DNA of 64,000 nucleotides, from NCBI GenBank assembly GCA_009377585.1, contig WHTS01000003.1:92077-156076 (forward strand). Reading direction: 5' to 3'. Position 1 is the first letter of the stretch; every line of letters starts with the position of its first letter. This DNA is from Betaproteobacteria bacterium. Its GTDB lineage: Bacteria > Pseudomonadota > Gammaproteobacteria > Burkholderiales > WYBJ01. Of this stretch, positions 1 to 7,966 are shown in pieces. The notes under the pieces were generated by a model. The model was given only the letters and a program-made list of their open reading frames with translations. It was not told the origin of the DNA and ran no database searches. The translations under genes were made by a program, and so were the position numbers.

Positions 1-2
1 AC

Positions 3-563
3 GACAACATCGGCACGGTCGAGATGCTGATGGACGCTGGAGGCGAGCTCAGTTTCCTCGAAATGAATACGCGCCTGCAAGTCGAGCATGGCGTGACCGA
101 GGAAGTGACCGGCGTCGATCTGGTGAGGGCCATGATCCGTACTGCGGCGGGCGAACGGCTCTCCGAGGTCCTGCCGCGCGACATTGCGATCAGCGGGCAC
201 GCCATTCAGGCGCGCGTGTACGCCGAAGATCCGAAGAACTTCTTCCCCTCGCCCGGAAAGCTCAACGTGTTCCGGCCACCCGAGGACAAGTCGATCCGTA
301 TCGAGACCGGCTATGCCGAAGGGCGCGAGGTGACGCCGTTCTACGATCCGATGCTCGCCAAGGTGATCGTCAAGGCTGCGTCCCGCAGCCAGGCGATCGA
401 GCGGCTGGTGCAGGCGCTGCAGGCGTTCGACATCCAGGGCCTGAAGCACAACATCCCGGCCGTGATCGCGATCCTGAAGTCCGATGCTTTCGGTGACGGC
501 GACGTGCACACCGGCATCGTGAGCCAGGTGCTGGCCCGGCCGAAGGCGAAAGGAGCGATATGA
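3..563 (+). CDS. accC: Biotin carboxylase, C-terminal part (5' end outside window)
   Basis: The frame is open from the window edge and gives the last 186 residues of an ATP-grasp biotin carboxylase, which makes carboxybiotin on the carrier protein of an acyl-CoA carboxylase. The catalytic Glu-Met-Asn-Thr-Arg signature is at the start (FLEMNTRLQVEHGVTEE; most relatives have EHPVTE, here EHGVTEE). The biotin-carboxylase C-terminal domain follows (ARVYAEDP, then YDPMLAKVIV). The protein ends shortly after this domain, so it is a stand-alone AccC-type subunit with no fused biotinyl domain. Acyl-CoA ligase genes downstream suggest it may serve a catabolic acyl-CoA carboxylase rather than fatty-acid synthesis. 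That is inference, because the partner subunits lie outside the window. Confidence 0.9.
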   Translation, partial: DNIGTVEMLMDAGGELSFLEMNTRLQVEHGVTEEVTGVDLVRAMIRTAAGERLSEVLPRDIAISGHAIQARVYAEDPKNFFPSPGKLNVFRPPEDKSIRIETGYAEGREVTPFYDPMLAKVIVKAASRSQAIERLVQALQAFDIQGLKHNIPAVIAILKSDAFGDGDVHTGIVSQVLARPKAKGAI

Positions 564-726
564 GCTTCCCGGGCGAGGGGCGGTCGTCGTTCGCTTCCCG
601 GGCGAGGGGCCCTGCTTGCGGGGATCGACCGCAAAGCGAACGACGCCGGGCACCGACGGCCTGGCGGCTTCTTTTCCTCATTCGGTTCGGAGGTGCCCGC
701 TTGCGGGGATCGACCGCAAAGCGAAC
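564..726. repeat. Two short direct-repeat families in the accC-ligase gap
   Basis: This 160-base stretch is built from two exact direct repeats. An 18-base unit lies at 564-581 and 593-610 (core CCCGGGCGAGGGG), and a 28-base unit at 614-641 and 699-726 (core GGGGATCGACCGCAAAGCG). No coding signal fits it. The layout looks like local duplication of a mobile hairpin repeat. No function is evident. Confidence 0.7.
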
Positions 727-786
727 TGCCGCTAGGCCGCCGACACCTTGGCGTTCTCAACTCGATGATTGTTCGGAGGCGGCGAC

Positions 787-1500
787 ATGACGGACGATTC
801 GATACGCGCTGCCCGCGCCGCTGGCCGCTCGTCGCTGGACGAGCATGCCGGCAAGCGGCTGCTGTCGCAGTTCGGCATCGCGGTGCCAAGCTCGGTCATG
901 GTCGCGCCGGACGAGCCGGCTGCGTCGAAGATCGCGGGCCTCAGGGCGCCCTTCGTCGTCAAGGTGATGTCGCCCGACATCCTGCACAAGAGCGATGCCG
1001 GCGGCGTGCGCGTGCGGCTGCGCGACGCGGCCGAAGTGGAGGCCACGATCCGTGCCATGCGCGAAAACCCCGCCATCGCAAGAGCGCGGCTCGACGGATT
1101 TCTGGTCGAGGAGATGGCGCCGCCCGGCGAAGAACTGGTCGTCGGCGGCCTGCGCGATCCGCAATTCGGGCCGCTCGTCATGGTGGGCCTGGGCGGCATT
1201 TTCGTCGAGGTGATGAAGGACGTCGCGTTCCGGATCTGTCCGATCGAGCGCATCGACGCGATCGAGATGCTCTCGGAGCTCAAGGCAGCCGCGCTGCTCG
1301 ACGGCGTGCGCGGCCGCGCTCCGGTTTCCAGGGAAGCGCTGGTCGACGTGCTGCTGCGAGTCGGCGGGACGGACGGACTGCTCATGCGCTTTCAGGACGA
1401 GATCGCCGAGGCCGACTTGAATCCCGTGATCGTGTCGCCTTCCGGGGCGGTAGCCGTCGATGCCCGCTTCATCCTCACGCAGCGAGGAGTGCCGGCATGA
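787..1500 (+). CDS. Acyl-CoA ligase (NDP-forming), ATP-grasp beta subunit
   Basis: The 237-residue protein is a stand-alone ATP-grasp (ATP-grasp_5) subunit of an NDP-forming acetate/acyl-CoA ligase, which couples acyl-CoA and nucleotide through a phosphohistidine on the partner alpha subunit. Visible signatures are VVKVMSPDILHKSDAGGV near residues 55-72, VEEMAPPGEELVVG and the glycine-rich VMVGLGGIFVEVMKDVAFR. ATG 787 is preferred over the in-frame start at 769 because GGAGGC lies 6 bases before it. The alpha subunit follows at 1760, so the two are probably co-transcribed although 259 bases of repeat-rich DNA separate them. The same enzyme occurs as one fused chain at 59109-61243. The acyl substrate cannot be told from sequence. 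Confidence 0.85.
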   Translation: MTDDSIRAARAAGRSSLDEHAGKRLLSQFGIAVPSSVMVAPDEPAASKIAGLRAPFVVKVMSPDILHKSDAGGVRVRLRDAAEVEATIRAMRENPAIARARLDGFLVEEMAPPGEELVVGGLRDPQFGPLVMVGLGGIFVEVMKDVAFRICPIERIDAIEMLSELKAAALLDGVRGRAPVSREALVDVLLRVGGTDGLLMRFQDEIAEADLNPVIVSPSGAVAVDARFILTQRGVPA

Positions 1501-1669
1501 GGTCGCCGAAGAAGACGAACGTCATTCATTCCACACCACCCCGGCGTTGCGCGCCACGATGCCCGATGCGATGCAGCGCATCGGGCGCTCGCCGGCTCGG
1601 GTGTGCGCAGGCACATCCTTCGAAACCCCGGCTCGCTCTCTTGAGAGGAGGGGAAAGCTCCAACAACCT

Positions 1670-1712
1670 CCCCTCCTTCCCAAGGAGGGGTGCCCGCGCC
1701 AGCGGGCGGGGT
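1670..1712. repeat. REP-like composite hairpin, copy A
   Basis: CCCCTCCTT (1670-1678) and AAGGAGGGG (1682-1690) form a perfect 9-bp hairpin with a 3-base loop. A second hairpin follows (GCCCGC/GCGGGC, 1692-1707) and then GGGGTGGT. The same two-hairpin arrangement recurs at 3300-3345 and 44082-44127. The rest of the 1501-1759 gap holds a related fragment near 1525-1560 (CCACCCCGGCG) and no recognisable gene. Confidence 0.8.
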
Positions 1713-1759
1713 GGTTCTACTGCCCGGCTGTTCTGCGGCTTCGATTCGGCGGCGGCGAA

Positions 1760-3217
1760 GTGAACGACGCAAAGCACATTCTCGAATCCTTCGAGCCGCT
1801 GTTCGCGCCGAAGACGATCGCGGTGGTGGGCGCGTCGGCAACCTCGTTGGCCGCAGCCAACACCTTCATCCGCCGCATGCGCGAATTCGGTTACCCGGGG
1901 CGCATCTTCCCGATCCACCCGAGCGCCGACGCGCTGGATGGCTTGCAGGCCTACCGGTCGGTTGCCGACACCCCCGAGCCGATCGATTATCTCTACATCT
2001 CGGTGCCGGCGCAGCACGTGCCGAAGATGCTTGCGGATGCCAACGGGCGCGTGCGCTTCGCGCAGGTCATCTCCAGCGGCTTCGGCGAGGTGGACGAGGG
2101 CAAGGCGCTGCAGGAGGAGCTCGTTCGCGCGGCGCGTGCGGGAGGCCTGCGGCTGCTCGGCCCGAACTGCCTCGGGATGTACTCGCCGCGCGGGCGAGTG
2201 ACGTTCGTCGAGGACGGCTCGACGGAAGTTGGCACGGTGGGCGTGATATCGCAAAGCGGAGGGCTCGGGACGGACATCGTGCGCCGCGGCCAGGTGCGCG
2301 GTATTCGTTTTTCCGCCGCGGTGACGGTCGGCAACAGCGCCGACCTGGGTCCCAGCGACCTGCTCGAGTACTACCTGGCCGATCCGCAGACGCGCGTGAT
2401 CGGCATCTACATGGAGGCGGTCCGCGACGGGCGCCGCCTGTTCGAACTGCTGCAGGCCCACCGCGCCGCCAAGCCGGTGGTGATCCTCAAGGGCGGGCGC
2501 ACGCAGCAAGGGCGCATGGCTGCCGCTTCGCATACCGGCGCGCTCGCGGGTGACGACCGGGTCTGGGTCGCGTTGTCGCGCCAGACCGGGTGCCTGCTGG
2601 TCGACACGCTCGATCAATTCCTCGATACGCTGCTCATCTTCCAGGCGCTCAGGCCGCGCGTCGACGCGCCGACGCGCGAGATCGTGATGTTCGGCAACGG
2701 CGGCGGCACGAGCGTGCTGGCGACCGACCTGTTCTCGCGGCTGGGCCTGGACGTGACGCCGTTCGCCGGGCCGACACTCGCGGCAATGCGCGCGTTGAAG
2801 CTTCCGCCGGGTTCCTCGATCACCAACCCGATCGATACGCCCGTGGGCACGCTGCAGCAGGAAGAGGGCAAGATCGCGGAGAAGATCCTCGATGCGATCT
2901 TTGCCACAGCCAATCCGCAAGCGCTGGTCATGCATCTGAACATGGCGGCGTTCGTCGGCCGCACCCGCGGCGACGTGCTGGGCAACCTCATGCAGGCGGC
3001 CCTTCGCGTCGAATCGCGCTACCCGGGACGCGCACACTTCCTCCTTGTGTTGCGCTCCGACGGCTGGCCCGAGGTGGAGGCGCGCAAGCGCGAGTTCCGC
3101 GATCAGGCGCTCGCGCTCGGCATCCCGGTGTACGACGAGATGATGAATGTCGGCTGGGCGTTGGCGGCGCTGGCGCAGCACGAGCGCTTCGTGGCCAGCC
3201 GCCGCGACCTGCCATGA
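1760..3217 (+). CDS. Acyl-CoA ligase (NDP-forming), CoA-binding alpha subunit
   Basis: The 485-residue partner of the upstream ATP-grasp subunit. The N-terminal CoA-binding Rossmann domain begins TIAVVGASA. The succinyl-CoA-ligase-like domains carry LGPNCLGMYSP, VISQSGGLGTDIV and the phosphohistidine loop ASHTGALAGDD, whose His is the expected phosphoryl carrier. The frame is open 100 codons further upstream, but the extra stretch is proline/arginine-rich and comes from the repeat-filled gap. GTG 1760, just before the conserved N-terminus (VNDAKHILESFEPLF), is therefore preferred, although its ribosome site (GGCGGCGA) is weak. About 30% of the homologous fused enzyme at 59109-61243 corresponds to the separate beta subunit at 787-1500. 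Confidence 0.85.
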   Translation: MNDAKHILESFEPLFAPKTIAVVGASATSLAAANTFIRRMREFGYPGRIFPIHPSADALDGLQAYRSVADTPEPIDYLYISVPAQHVPKMLADANGRVRFAQVISSGFGEVDEGKALQEELVRAARAGGLRLLGPNCLGMYSPRGRVTFVEDGSTEVGTVGVISQSGGLGTDIVRRGQVRGIRFSAAVTVGNSADLGPSDLLEYYLADPQTRVIGIYMEAVRDGRRLFELLQAHRAAKPVVILKGGRTQQGRMAAASHTGALAGDDRVWVALSRQTGCLLVDTLDQFLDTLLIFQALRPRVDAPTREIVMFGNGGGTSVLATDLFSRLGLDVTPFAGPTLAAMRALKLPPGSSITNPIDTPVGTLQQEEGKIAEKILDAIFATANPQALVMHLNMAAFVGRTRGDVLGNLMQAALRVESRYPGRAHFLLVLRSDGWPEVEARKREFRDQALALGIPVYDEMMNVGWALAALAQHERFVASRRDLP

Positions 3218-3246
3218 CCACCCCGTCCGCGCATCCGCGCGTCCCG

Positions 3247-3345
3247 CCCCTCCTCGACGAGGAGGGGAAGAATGTGCGTCGCCCCGGGGTCGTGTGGCTC
3301 CCCTCCTCTCATGAGGAGGGGTGGCGCGAAGCGCCGGGGTGGTGT
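3247..3345. repeat. REP-like composite hairpins, copy B (two units)
   Basis: This stretch contains two perfect hairpins of the same family: CCCCTCCTC/GAGGAGGGG at 3247-3267 (loop GAC) and at 3300-3321 (loop TCAT). The second is followed by the small hairpin GGCGC-GAA-GCGCC (3323-3335) and GGGGTGGTGTGG. Together they fill the 171-base gap between the ligase and the CaiB gene. An arrangement of inverted units flanked by CCACCCC/GGGGTGG is typical of REP/BIME-like elements. A role in transcript stability is possible but not shown. Confidence 0.8.
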
Positions 3346-3388
3346 GGTTCCATAACGCAGCACAGCGAGAGCTGCAAATGGCGGTAGC

Positions 3389-4636
3389 ATGACCGAACGA
3401 TCCACCGACCCGCGTCCTCTGGACGGCGTGCGCGTGCTGGAGCTCGGCACGACCATTGCCGGCCCGTTCTGCGCTCGGCTGCTCGCCGACTTCGGCGCCG
3501 AGGTCGTCAAGGTGGAGCCGCCGGAGGGCGATCCGATCCGCGGCGCGGGCAAGGTCCATGACGGCGCCTCGCTCTATGCCGCCAGCATCCTGCGCGGCAA
3601 GCGGCTGATCGTGGCCGACCTGCGCAAGCCCGAAGCGCAGGCGCTCGTCCGCAGCCTGGTGCCGAAATTCGACATCGTCATCGAGAACTTCCGTCCTGGC
3701 GGGCTGGAGAAATGGGGGCTCGGCTACGCCGACCTGGAGAAGTTGCACCCGGGGCTGGTGATGGTGCGCATCTCGGGTTACGGCCAGAGCGGACCGTACA
3801 GCGCGCGCCCGGGCTATGGCATCGTGTGCGAAGCTGTCGGCGGATTGCGCTACATCATCGGCGATCCCGACCGGCCGCCGGCGCGCGCCAACATCGGGCT
3901 CACCGACTACATTACCGGCCTCTATGCCGCGTTCGGCGCCATGATGGCGCTGCGGCACCGGGAGCGCACCGGCCAGGGCCAGTATGTCGACACGGCGCTG
4001 TACGAGTGCGCTTTCAGTTTCATGGAACAGCACGTCCCCGCCTACGAGAAGCTGCAGGTGGTGGCCGAGCGCATGGGCGCGGGCATGGCGGATTCGTACG
4101 TGAACAACACGTTTCGCACGCGCGACGGCGTCTACGTGCACGTGCAGGGCTCGCAGGCGAACAGCTTCCGCCGCTTGTGCGAGGCGATGGGCCAGCCCGA
4201 GCTCGCCGCCGATCCGCGTTTCGCTGCGCGCCGCGCGCGCAACACTCATGGCGCCGAAATCGATGCGATCGTCGGAGCTTGGATGGGCAGCCGGGATTAC
4301 GCCGAGCTCGAACGCGCCTTCACCCCGCACGGCGTGACGTTCACTCGCATCTATACCATGGCCGACATCTTCGCCGACCCGCATTTCGCCGCCCGCGGGA
4401 TGCTGGTCCCGGCCGCGCACGACACCCTCGGCACGGTCACACTCGCCGCGCCGGTACCGCGCCTTTCGGCGACGCCCGGCCGGATCACGCGCGCGGGTGG
4501 CGCGATCGGCCAGGATACGCGCGCGGTGCTGCACGAGATGCTGGGACTCGATCGAGCCGAGATCGACGCCTTGGCGCGTTGCGGCGCGGTCCACTGCGCT
4601 CGATCGGACGAAGACGAACCGCACCCGAGCGCGTAG
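3389..4636 (+). CDS. CaiB/BaiF family CoA-transferase (class III)
   Basis: The 415-residue enzyme belongs to the formyl-CoA-transferase-like family that moves CoA between carboxylic acids through an aspartyl-CoA intermediate. The N-terminus LDGVRVLELGTTIAGPF is the family hallmark. The expected catalytic Asp is D173 in NIGLTDYITGLYAAFGAMMAL, and the later GQGQYVDTALYE segment also matches. The length is normal for the family. It lies downstream of the ATP-grasp/CoA ligase pair and upstream of a hotdog thioesterase, a setting that fits activation and turnover of an organic acid as its CoA ester. The substrate is not predictable. ATG 3389 has only weak ribosome-site complementarity (GCGGTA). 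Confidence 0.9.
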   Translation: MTERSTDPRPLDGVRVLELGTTIAGPFCARLLADFGAEVVKVEPPEGDPIRGAGKVHDGASLYAASILRGKRLIVADLRKPEAQALVRSLVPKFDIVIENFRPGGLEKWGLGYADLEKLHPGLVMVRISGYGQSGPYSARPGYGIVCEAVGGLRYIIGDPDRPPARANIGLTDYITGLYAAFGAMMALRHRERTGQGQYVDTALYECAFSFMEQHVPAYEKLQVVAERMGAGMADSYVNNTFRTRDGVYVHVQGSQANSFRRLCEAMGQPELAADPRFAARRARNTHGAEIDAIVGAWMGSRDYAELERAFTPHGVTFTRIYTMADIFADPHFAARGMLVPAAHDTLGTVTLAAPVPRLSATPGRITRAGGAIGQDTRAVLHEMLGLDRAEIDALARCGAVHCARSDEDEPHPSA

Positions 4637-4813
4637 CCGGGTTTGCGCCGGTCTCAGCCGCCGCAGCCGAGTGCGTTCGGAAGGGGCGTCCGACGCGGTG
4701 CTGCAGTAGCGCGCGCATGGACGCGAGTGCTGGCGCGACCTATCATGCGTTTTCCATCGTATGCGGCGGCCGCCATGGCTGGCCGCGCTTCACATCGCAA
4801 GCACGGAGCCGAC

Positions 4814-5221
4814 ATGCAGGAAGCATTGAAACCCGGATTGAAAGGCACGTTCACGCTCGCGGTCGAGCGCAAGCATTGCACCTCGCGCGGCGGTCCCTGG
4901 GTGTTCGCGACGCCGGAGATGGTGCGCTTTTCCGAGCGCTCGTGCCACGAGCTGGTCGCGCCGCACTTGAGCTCTGGCCAGCATACGGTCGGGGCGGTCG
5001 TGCACATCAAGCACTTGGCGCCGACGCTGGAAGGCCAGACCGCGCGCGCGGAGATCGAGCTGGTCGAGGTCGATCGGCGGCGGCTCAAGTTCAAGGTGGA
5101 GCTTCTCGACGAGCTGGACCGCATCGGCGAGTGCGAGCACGAGCGCTTCGTGATCGACGTCGACAAGTCAGGCGAACGGCTGCGCGCGAAAGCCAAGGCG
5201 CTGGGCATTGCGCTGCCTTGA
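4814..5221 (+). CDS. Hotdog-fold thioesterase, fluoroacetyl-CoA thioesterase-like
   Basis: The 135-residue protein fits the single hotdog domain of the FlK-like acyl-CoA thioesterases: an N-terminal LKGTFTLAVER strand, a central HLSSGQHTVGAVVHIKHL segment, then alternating strands (TARAEIELVEVDRRRLKFKVEL) and a final CEHERFVID strand. ATG 4814 is chosen because CGGAGCC precedes it and the family starts here; the longer open frame from 4643 is low-complexity. It probably hydrolyses an acyl-CoA or clears dead-end CoA esters made by the neighbouring ligase and CoA-transferase. That role is inferred from position. Confidence 0.8.
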   Translation: MQEALKPGLKGTFTLAVERKHCTSRGGPWVFATPEMVRFSERSCHELVAPHLSSGQHTVGAVVHIKHLAPTLEGQTARAEIELVEVDRRRLKFKVELLDELDRIGECEHERFVIDVDKSGERLRAKAKALGIALP

Positions 5222-5289
5222 ACCGTCCTTGCAAGGAGGAGGCACGGGTAGCTTCATCCAGCACGGCCCGTGACGATGCCGGGCGGGCG

Positions 5290-6105
5290 ATGTCGCTGAA
5301 GCGCAAGCGTGCCCTCGATCGCCTGCGCGGTATCCGGGGCGAGATCGAGCGCAATGGCCTTCCGCCGCGACCCAACCTGTATCACGTCGCGGCATTGACC
5401 GCGGGAGCGATCGAGATCCTCGATCGTGACGATGCGAACCGCGCCAGCGCGGCGGCGCGATACCTCTATCGCATCGCGCCGCAGTCGTTTCGCGCCAGCG
5501 GCGTGGAAGATCGCCTGGCCTGCCGGCGCGGCTGCGCCTAGTGCTGTCACGGCTACGTTTCCGCCAGCGCGCCGCAGATCTTCGTAGCCGCGGGCGAGAT
5601 CCGCCGAGATGCGGCTGCGTTCGACACGGTCTGCGCCCGCATCCGCGCCACGTCCGCACGCGTGCGCGGTCTCGAATGGCGTGTGCGCATCGCGTTGCGC
5701 GAGCCTTGCCCGCTGCTTGCCGACGGCGCGTGCGGCATTTTTGAGGCGCGCCCGCTATCGTGTCGCGGCTTTGCCTCCTTCTCCGCCGAGGCCTGCCAGC
5801 GCGCCTACGACGCGCTCACCGACGACGTGATGATTCCTCAGCCGTATGCGAATGTCCGCAGCGCGCTGGAAAGCGCTCTGCGCGCCGCGCTGAAGGCTTG
5901 TACACTGCCGGCGGTGAGCTACGAGCTGACCGGCGCGCTGTCGAAAGCGCTGGCCGATTCCGATGCCGAGGCGCGCTGGCTCGAGGGCGAAACGGTGTTC
6001 GATCCTGATTCGATCGATCGTTCCGCCGATGCGGCAACCGAGTTCCAGCGCGAAGTGATCCTCGATACGGTGATCGCGGCCGCGCGCGGTGAGGCGCCCC
6101 GATAA
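5290..6105 (+). pseudogene. YkgJ-type cysteine-cluster protein interrupted by an in-frame amber codon
   Basis: One frame runs from ATG 5290 to the stop at 6105 with a single internal TAG at 5539-5541 (codon 84). The stop falls inside the metal-binding signature of YkgJ-family (zinc/iron chelating) proteins: before it CRRGCA, after it CCHGYVSASAPQIFVAA. Read through, it gives C-x3-GCA-x-CC, so only one codon of the motif is lost. A TGG or TAC/TAT codon turned into TAG by one base would explain it. The 3' part keeps further cysteines (EPCPLLADGACGIFEARPLSCRGF) and looks undamaged. It may be a very recent null allele, an amber codon suppressed in this host, or a base-call error. The strong AAGGAGGAGG at 5232 has no in-frame start close to it. 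Confidence 0.75.
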
Positions 6106-6132
6106 ACCGCCTTCGAGACGAAAGGGCACGGC

Positions 6133-6549
6133 ATGGCGACGACGTACACGAACAGTGAAGACCTCGGCAAATTGATCCTGCGTATCAGCCTGGGCGTGAT
6201 GATCCTGCTGCACGGCATCTCGAAGATGATGGGCGGCGTCGACGGGATCGTCGGGATGGTCGAGAAATCCGGCCTGCCGGGCGTGTTCGGCTACCTGGTC
6301 TATCTGGGAGAAGTGCTGGCGCCGCTGCTGCTGATCGTCGGCTTGTGGACGCGGCTGGCCGCCCTGGTGATCGTGGGCAACATGGTGGTCGCCGTGGTTC
6401 TCGTCCACATGGCCGATCTCTTTACGCTGACCAAGCAGGGCGGCTGGGCGCTCGAGCTGCAGGGCATGTTCCTGTTCACCGCGCTCGCGCTCACGCTGCT
6501 CGGCGCCGGCCGCTTCAGCGTCGCTGGTGCGCGCGGGCGTTTCAACTGA
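6133..6549 (+). CDS. DoxX family membrane protein
   Basis: The 138-residue protein has four hydrophobic segments typical of DoxX: LILRISLGVMILLHGISKM near residue 12, YLVYLGEVLAPLLLIVGLW, a segment around VIVGNMVVAVVLVHM, and FLFTALALTLLGAG near the C-terminus. DoxX proteins are small inner-membrane proteins linked to thiol/redox or quinone metabolism in different bacteria, with no single agreed function. It begins 27 bases after the YkgJ-type frame and may be co-transcribed with it. The downstream gene is convergent. Confidence 0.85.
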   Translation: MATTYTNSEDLGKLILRISLGVMILLHGISKMMGGVDGIVGMVEKSGLPGVFGYLVYLGEVLAPLLLIVGLWTRLAALVIVGNMVVAVVLVHMADLFTLTKQGGWALELQGMFLFTALALTLLGAGRFSVAGARGRFN

Positions 6550-6626
6550 GCGGCAGCCGGGTCTCAGTCAATTGCGCCGCTGACGATTGTGTTGCGCTGA
6601 ATCGCGTCGGGTGAAGCGCGCCCCGG

Positions 6627-7613
6627 TCAGTCGAGCCGGATGTTGGCGACCTTGGTCGTGTTCTCCATTTCGGCATAGGCGCGCACGAAGCGGGCGCGGA
6701 ACTCCGCGGGACTTTCCGCCGCCGCGACCTCACCGCCGTCGGCGGCCACGATGCGCATCGTGTCGGGCGAGCGCATGCCCTTCACCAGCGCGGCGTTCAC
6801 CTTGGCGACGATGGCGGCTGGTGTGCCGGCAGGCGCGTAAAACGCGTAGCTGTTGGTGAGCTCGTAGCCGGGCAGCCCGGACTCGGACACGGTCGGGGTT
6901 TCGGGATACACGGGAACCCGTTTCGGTCCTGTGGTGGCGATGAGCTTCACCTTGTTCGCCCGCACATGAGGCCCGACGGTCGGCACGGTGGTCATGAGCA
7001 TCTGGATCTGACCGCTGATCACGTCCAGGATGGCGAGTGCACCGCCCTTGTACGGGACGTGCAACAGCTGCAGACCGGCCATCGCGCTCATCCGCTCCCA
7101 TCCGACATGCAGGGTGGTACCCACGCCGGGGGATCCATAGGCGAGCGCACCGGGCTTGCTGCGGGCAAGGTCGATCAACTCCTTCACCGAGCTCACCGGC
7201 ACATTGGGATTGCTCGCCAGCATGTACTGCTGCGCAGTGATGCGCGCAACCGGAACAAAGGCCTGGCGCACATCGTATTTCGCGCGCCTGAGCACGCCGT
7301 TCAGGATCAACGTCTCGGACGCACACAGCAGGGTGTATCCGTCCGGCTGCGCGTGGGCGACGATGTCCATCCCGAGCACCGTGCCCCCGCCCGGCCGGTT
7401 GTCCACCACCACGGTCTGCCCGAGCAGCTCGGTCAGCTTCTGCGCGGCGAGCCGGGTCATCGTGTCGAGCCCGCCACCAGGCGCGATGCCGATCACCACG
7501 CGAATCGGCCGCAACGGATAATCGCCCACCCTGTCCTGACCCTCGGCCGGCAGCGGCATGCATGCCGAGGTGATCAACGCGCTTGCAGTTAAGGAACGTG
7601 CAATCCGGCCCAT
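6627..7613 (-). CDS. Bug-family (TctC-like) periplasmic solute-binding receptor
   Basis: The 328-residue exported protein begins with an Arg-containing signal peptide (MGRIARSLTASALITSACM...). It continues with the Bug fingerprint YPLRPIRVVIGIAPGGGLDT, the loop VVDNRPGGG and the later GLQLLHVPYKGGALAILDV. Bug proteins bind carboxylates or aromatic acids in the periplasm for tripartite tricarboxylate transporters, and often occur as orphans in Burkholderiales. ATG at 7613 is preceded by GAGGAGGGAAAC, a good ribosome site; the frame further upstream is spurious. No TctA/TctB membrane genes are next to it. The ligand is unknown. Confidence 0.9.
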   Translation of the reverse strand: MGRIARSLTASALITSACMPLPAEGQDRVGDYPLRPIRVVIGIAPGGGLDTMTRLAAQKLTELLGQTVVVDNRPGGGTVLGMDIVAHAQPDGYTLLCASETLILNGVLRRAKYDVRQAFVPVARITAQQYMLASNPNVPVSSVKELIDLARSKPGALAYGSPGVGTTLHVGWERMSAMAGLQLLHVPYKGGALAILDVISGQIQMLMTTVPTVGPHVRANKVKLIATTGPKRVPVYPETPTVSESGLPGYELTNSYAFYAPAGTPAAIVAKVNAALVKGMRSPDTMRIVAADGGEVAAAESPAEFRARFVRAYAEMENTTKVANIRLD

Positions 7614-7825
7614 GTTTCCCTCCTCAAGGAAAAGAACGGTGCAGTTCGTGATGCGTGCGGTCGACGGAAAAATGTGAGCTGGCTGCGGCGGCGCGTTTCC
7701 CTGTATGTGATTCGAACAGCATAAACCAGCCTGGGCGCCATGCAAGCCCCGCCAGGAGCGAAGCGGCGCGGCCCCTCCACGCCCGCCCAAACCCGTAAGG
7801 GCGCGAAGCGATGCCTGCCAAGCGA

Positions 7826-7866
7826 TGTAAATCGCTTGTAACGGATTGAAAAACCCTCGATATACT
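7826..7866 (+). promoter_or_regulatory. Predicted promoter and response-regulator box for the efflux operon
   Basis: The 353-base divergent gap 7614-7966 holds no gene. Within it TGTAA occurs twice with an 11-base period (7826-7830 and 7837-7841), followed by CGGA. A possible promoter is TTGTAA (7836-7841), 19 bases, TATACT (7861-7866). The 20 bases 7826-7845 match the box at 21002-21021, upstream of the response regulator, at 17 of 20 positions. Such 10-11 base direct repeats are typical of OmpR/PhoB-class operators, so control of this operon by that regulator is proposed. The 19-base spacer is longer than ideal. Confidence 0.5.
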
Positions 7867-7966
7867 GCCGTTCGGACGGCGGCGCGCGCGGTATGCTAAC
7901 GGGCCCGAGGAGAGACCCCTACGTGACCGACCGTTACGCCCATCCACCCACAAGCGCCTGCCTGCC

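Noticed and set aside
1460..1759. N-terminal extension of the acyl-CoA ligase alpha subunit
   Set aside because: The extra 100 codons come from repeat DNA, and conserved sequence begins at GTG 1760.
3712..5289. Long plus-strand frame running into the YkgJ-type gene
   Set aside because: The upstream part is an out-of-frame Arg-rich shadow of the CaiB and thioesterase genes.
5539..5541. TAG as pyrrolysine
   Set aside because: The gene is a YkgJ-type protein, no Pyl system is expected in this lineage, and no downstream element is visible.
7847..7866. TTGAAA/TATACT promoter before the efflux operon
   Set aside because: Spacing is only 9 bases; TTGTAA with a 19-base spacer is the better option.
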